From: Triticum aestivum
Lineage: Eukaryota; Streptophyta; Magnoliopsida; Poales; Poaceae
Direction: 5' to 3'
DNA: 64,000 nt
Assembly: GCF_018294505.1 (NCBI RefSeq)
Contig: NC_057803.1
Coordinates: 684,697,881-684,761,880, forward strand
The position numbers and the translations under genes were made by a program. Below the pieces are notes generated by a model. That model was not told the origin of the DNA and made no database searches. It saw only the letters and a program-made list of their open reading frames with translations. Below, piece by piece: positions 59,620 to 64,000 of the stretch (the stretch's first letter is position 1; each line of letters opens with the position of its first letter).

Positions 59620-62578
59620 CGTATCTCGCGGTTGGCCTCGGCTGCTGCCGCCGCCGTCTCCCCACGATGCTCCGACCTCCTAACCGCTCGGTCCGATGGC
59701 CGCCCCGCTCACCGGCTACATCTGCTGCCGACGCCGCTCGCCGCCCCTCGCCGAGGCCGTCGCTACCTACGCCTGCGCTGGCGTCGCCTTCGCCCCGCAA
59801 GGCCCGATAGCCCACTACCCCCGCCCAGTTGGCCTCCTGGGCCACTTCCAGGCGGGGTCCAGCCCCTAGAAACAAAAATAAATATACCGGTACAAATAAA
59901 AATAATGTTAATTAATTATTAAGTTAATTAACTTTGTTTAATTAACTAACTAATTAACTTTGTTTAATTAACTTAATTAGAATTAGAGTAATTTTAACTG
60001 GTAGATTAGCTGTTGTGAGGATCACATGCAGACCCACTTCTACTATTCACTGCTTGACTGGTCTCTGTTGACTTGGTCAAACTGGGCCCTCTAGCCCCAT
60101 CTATCAGCCACATGTCCATTATGCTGGGTACACTTCGGTGTACCCGTAGCATTTACTGTTTATTTTCGAAATAAAAATAATAATAATAGAAAATCTTATA
60201 AACCTTTGAAAATTAATATAAAATAAATCATAACTCGAATGAAAAAGTTTTCTACATGAAAGTTGCTCAGAACGATGAGACGAATCGGAATACGCTCTCC
60301 ATTCATCTATCACATGCCCCTAGCATAGCGAACATGCAACTGTCCCCCTCCGATTCATCTGTCCGAAAATGCCAAACTTCGGGAAAACTTTCCCGGATGT
60401 TTCCCCCTTCGCTGGTATTGTGTAGCACCCTGTTAGAACACCCTAGATTTGTCTATTGTCATGCCATGCCTCTGTTTGCTCTGTATTTACTGTTTCTTCC
60501 CTCTCTTCTTCTTCGGTAGACCCCGAGACCACTGCTGATGTCCCTGTGATCAACTACGTTGACGACGACACTTCTTCCTTTTCAGCAGAGCTTCCAGGCA
60601 AGCCCCCCCTTTGATCATCCCGATATCGCCCATTCCAGTCTCTCATGCTTGCATTAGATTTTGCTACTGTTACTGTTTACTCCTATTCTGATGCATAGCC
60701 TACTTTTGTAACCTGCTTATTGTTACCTTACCTACTTATCCTAAACTGCTTAGAATAGGTTGGCTAGTGATCCATCAGTGACCCCCACCTTGTCCTTGTT
60801 GCCCCGCTTTATGTTCGATGACTCGATCAACGTGATCGACGTCCAGGCCCCGACACCGCACATCACCCCCTAGTTGTATAACTCTACAGAGTTACTATCG
60901 AGTGCCGAGGGTGACACCTCATACATCACTCCTGTTGAGATCTCTGTAGTGTAGCTATTCGGTCGTGGTCATCAAGGGTGATTTCCTCCTTAACCACTTC
61001 CGATATGACTCTGTCGTGCAACCCCTCAAGTGTGAACCTCGAGGGTGGTTCCTCTTATGTTCACCTTGATGATTACATCGAGTGGAATCCACCGAGGGTG
61101 GTTCCTCAAGGTTTCCCTTGGTGTTAGACACACAGTTACTATGGCTACTATGACTTTACACTGAACCATGTTACTAAAGATGGGTCAGCCCTGAGGGGTA
61201 CCCACGCGAGCTTAATTGCGAGTGATGTGGAGTCGGGTTGACCTGGAAGGTGCCCGCGAGATACTTACGAGGCGTGGCCGGGCATTCTTAGCCCTTGCCG
61301 CAAGTACTCAAGACGGGGTGATGGGGTCACATCTTTCGTGAGTCTCTGCTTGTTACCGCGCGTTCCTAATCCACTACGATTTGGATATTTGATCCGAGGG
61401 GCCTCTGGCCTGATAGCACTAACCATCACGTGGGCATTGTATGGGTGTTCTGCGTCGTATGCATCAGCCAAAGCTTATTAGACGTCAGCGACTGAGCGGC
61501 GCACGCTGGGTTGGACTGGTAAGCTCCTGCCTTTTTAAGGAGGTAGCTAGGCCTGCTCACCGGCAGCCCACGCAATGTGCAGGAGTTCCCGGGGCGATGG
61601 CCCAAGATCCTTGGGGGCATAGGTTTAGTACGGCGTGCTGACCTCTCTATTAATCCTAGGTCGGGTTGCGGCGTATTGTTTGGCCGAGGCCGGGCATGAC
61701 CCAGGAAAGTGTGTCCGGCCAGAGTTAATCGAGCGTGGTGGGTAAGTTGGTGCACCCCTGCAGGGAAGAAAACATCTATCGATAGTCGGTCCTACGGTAA
61801 CGGACACTCGGAGTTGTATCCCAATTGATACAACTAGAACTGGATACTTGTGATGAGAAATGGATAGTATGGCTCTGGGATTGCTTTCTCACAGGGAGAC
61901 GAGGAAGAATCTCTGGGCGAGGTTGATAACACTATTACTACTTTACTTATGCTAGTATGCACTCTTCTAATGCTGCAAGACCGCTGAAGATGTTGAAGAT
62001 GCTAGTCTTCGATAGTCTATGCTTTCCCCCTTCTCTTCTGGCAATCTGCAGTTCAATCCACAAATACTACTCCTTTTCATTGACACCGATGCATATGTAG
62101 TGTACATCCTTGCTTGCGAGTACTTTGGATGAGTACTCACGGTTGCTTTGCTCCCTCTTTTCCCCTTTTCCATTCTTCTCGAATGTCGCAACTAGGTGGT
62201 GGAGCCTAGGATCCAGACGACCCCACCGACGACTACTACTACCCCGAGGGTGCTTACTCCTACGTGGATGCCGCTGAAGACCAGGAGTAGTTAGGAGGTC
62301 CCAGGCAGGAGGCCTTGCCTTTTTGATCGATGTTGGTTTGTGCTAGCCTTCTTAAGGCATCCTTGTTTAGCTTATGTTTGTACTCAGATATTGCTGCTTC
62401 CACTGACTCATTTGTATTCGAGCTTATGTACCCTCGAGGCCCATGGCTTGTAATATAAAGCTTGTATTATTTTAATTTGTGGCTAGAGTTGTGTTGTGAT
62501 ATCTTCCTGTGAGTCCCTAATCTTGATCGTACACATTTGCGTGTATGATTAGTGTATGATTGAATCAGGGGCGTCACA
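59620..62578 (+). repeat. Remainder of chromovirus-like LTR
   Basis: The block ends GGGGCGTCACA at 62578, the inverse of the TGTGACGCC start at 51435, so both may be the two ends of one LTR of about 3 kb. It contains a GC-rich part (59630-59870), a TTAATTAA-rich stretch (59910-59980) and long sequence without coding capacity. A polyadenylation-like AATATAAAGC is near 62450. Short frames at 61265-61760 are not supported as genes. Confidence 0.5.
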
Positions 62579-63520
62579 CATTGCCGTCTCTGGCTTCGGA
62601 GGTTCCTGGGTCGCTGGTATTGTTGCTTCTACGAGCTAACCAGCTGTCTTCTCCCGTGCAAAAGTGGGTCATAAGTGCGGTAGGGCCTGCCATGGACTTC
62701 GACTTTTCTTGGACGAGGTGTCAGGCGAGCCATTCGTCATGGACGCTATGTTTGAAGGACGCGAGGGCTTCGGTGTCCGGACAGTCGATGATTTGGTTCT
62801 TTTTAATTAAGAACCTAGTCCAGAGTTTGCAGGCTGACTCTCCGAGTTGCTGAACTATATGACTAAGGTCATCAGCGTCCGGGGCCGGACATAGGTGCCT
62901 TGGAAGATGTCTCTAAAGGCATCCTCCAGATCTTCCCAGTTACCAATGAAGCTCTCTGGGAGGTTGTTTAACCAGTGTCATGCTGGTCCCTTCAGTTTTA
63001 AGGGGAGGTATTTGATGGCGTGGAGATCATCACCGCGAGCTATGTGAATATGGAGGAGAAAGTCTTCAATCCATACTGCGGGATTCGTCATTCCATCATA
63101 TGCTTCAATGTTTACGGGTTTAAACCCTTCTGGGAACTGGTGCTGCATTACCTCATCGGTGAAGCATAAGGGGTGTGTGGCACCTCTATAACAGGGAACG
63201 TCGCGATGGAGTTCGGATGACATCCGTATTCGGTTTTCGGCCCGGGTGAGGTTATGCCTATCGCGCCAGGCTTGATGGCCGTCGTCTTGCGTTGGGGCTC
63301 GCCCCCTTGATCCATAGATTAATCTGGCCTGACCAGCTCTATTGTCTAGGTCCTGGCTTAAGTCGTAGTTATAGCCCAGAGCTGCTACCTCTTTGCCTCG
63401 ATGGTGAGGTGGTAGGGGCTGGTGTTCGGCATAAGTAGCCCCTTTATCTCGCCCACGTGGTGGTCGGTCTAGTTCATCAGCGCGGTAGTATCTTGACGGT
63501 ATTGGCTCAAGGGCCTTGTC
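62579..63520 (-). pseudogene. Gypsy Gag fragment
   Basis: On the minus strand the frame from 63223 includes MQHQFPEGFKPVNIEAYDG, then NPAVWIEDFLLHIHIARGDD and LHAIKYLPLKLKGPA. That is a retrotransposon Gag domain of a family common in wheat. A TGA (62978-62980) follows KGPA where relatives have Arg (CGA), and the same frame continues HWLNNLPESFIGNWEDLE. The domain is cut at 62579 by the LTR end of the chromovirus-like element. Confidence 0.75.
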
Positions 63521-64000
63521 TACATCATGTCAACGTTCTTATTGCATTACTCCGTTTTTCCATGAACTTAATACACTAGATGCATGCTGGATAGCGGTCG
63601 ATGTGTGGAGTAATAGTAGTAGATGCAGGCAGGAGTCGGTCTACTAATCTTGGATATGATGCCTATATAATGATCATTGCCTGGATATCGTCATGAGTAT
63701 TTGAAGTTCTGTCAATTACCCAACAGTAATTTGTTCACCCACCATTTGCTATTTTTCTCGAGAGAAGCCACTAGAGAAACCTACGACCCCCGGGTCTCTC
63801 TCATATTATTTGCCTTTGCGATCTACTTTTATTTTTAGATCTATTAATCCAAAAACCCAAAAATACTTTGCTGCACTTTATTTTATTTGCGATCTATTTA
63901 TTCAATCTATTACAACTTTCTCCCGTCACGCACCAATTTCTGGCATCGTTACCCGAAAGGGATTGACAACCCCTTTTACACGTCGGGTTGCGAGGAGTTG
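63521..64000 (+). mobile_element. Gypsy LTR end and degenerate primer site
   Basis: CTCGAGAGAAGCCACTAG and GGGATTGACAACCCC match the LTR-to-leader region of Athila-type wheat gypsy elements. TCTGGCATCGTTACCCG (about 63939-63955) looks like a mutated TGGCGCCGTTGCCGGGG primer site. The window ends inside the leader. Confidence 0.45.

Overview
This is repeat-dense DNA from a large plant genome, most likely a wheat-tribe (Triticeae) grass chromosome. The reasons are two complete Ty1/copia elements with Angela/WIS/BARE-type long LTRs (they carry the GCCCTAGAGGCAATAATAA-type end and an initiator-Met tRNA primer site), an Athila-type Ty3/gypsy element, a Stowaway MITE with CTCCCTCCGTCCGG ends, and CACTA transposon genes. 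I find no intact host gene, no rRNA gene, no functional tRNA and no CRISPR array. Nearly every coding stretch is a broken transposon gene. An assembly gap of N lies at 4398-4810. Family-level names are from recognition, not from a search.

Layout. 1-1130: GGATGAACAG-type minisatellite. 1200-8770: a complex GC-rich repeat in about five copies, split by an LTR-like insertion (3714-7511) that holds a 50-bp satellite and the N gap. 9251-9883: relic of a GRF zinc-finger gene with one intron and a C-terminal hydrophobic segment. 10360-13871 (minus): CACTA TNP2-type transposase with four in-frame stops. 14.4-22.3 kb: GC-rich relics, MITEs, a degenerate gene encoding four 31-residue helical repeats, and two Helitron-like 3' ends in opposite orientation. 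22684-31356: copia element 1 (minus, TSD ATGAG). 34.2-48.5 kb: a TNP1-like (Ptta/En/Spm-type) gene with amplified exon-intron modules upstream. Its last intron holds copia element 2 (39372-48091, minus, TSD TTAAT). 48.9-50.09 kb: GGCCCA-rich arrays and a CACTA terminus. 50.09-64 kb: nested gypsy elements. A chromovirus-like LTR appears split between 51435 and 62578; inside it lie an Athila-type element (51456-56809) and, inside that one's integrase, a second gypsy in minus orientation (LTR 56810-58344).

How it fits together. The window records repeated waves of insertion. The two copia elements are the youngest visible layer, with perfect 5-bp target duplications and similar LTR pairs. The CACTA-associated genes, the GRF relic and the repeat-protein gene are older and carry nonsense codons, several of which look like C-to-T changes at CGA, CAG or CAA codons, as expected for methylated, silenced DNA. 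The points most worth checking are the TNP1-like gene whose splice sites survive on both sides of an 8.7-kb intronic retrotransposon, the amplified exon modules in front of it, the 93-bp in-frame repeat gene, and the GRF relic. I did not find a convincing undescribed functional system.
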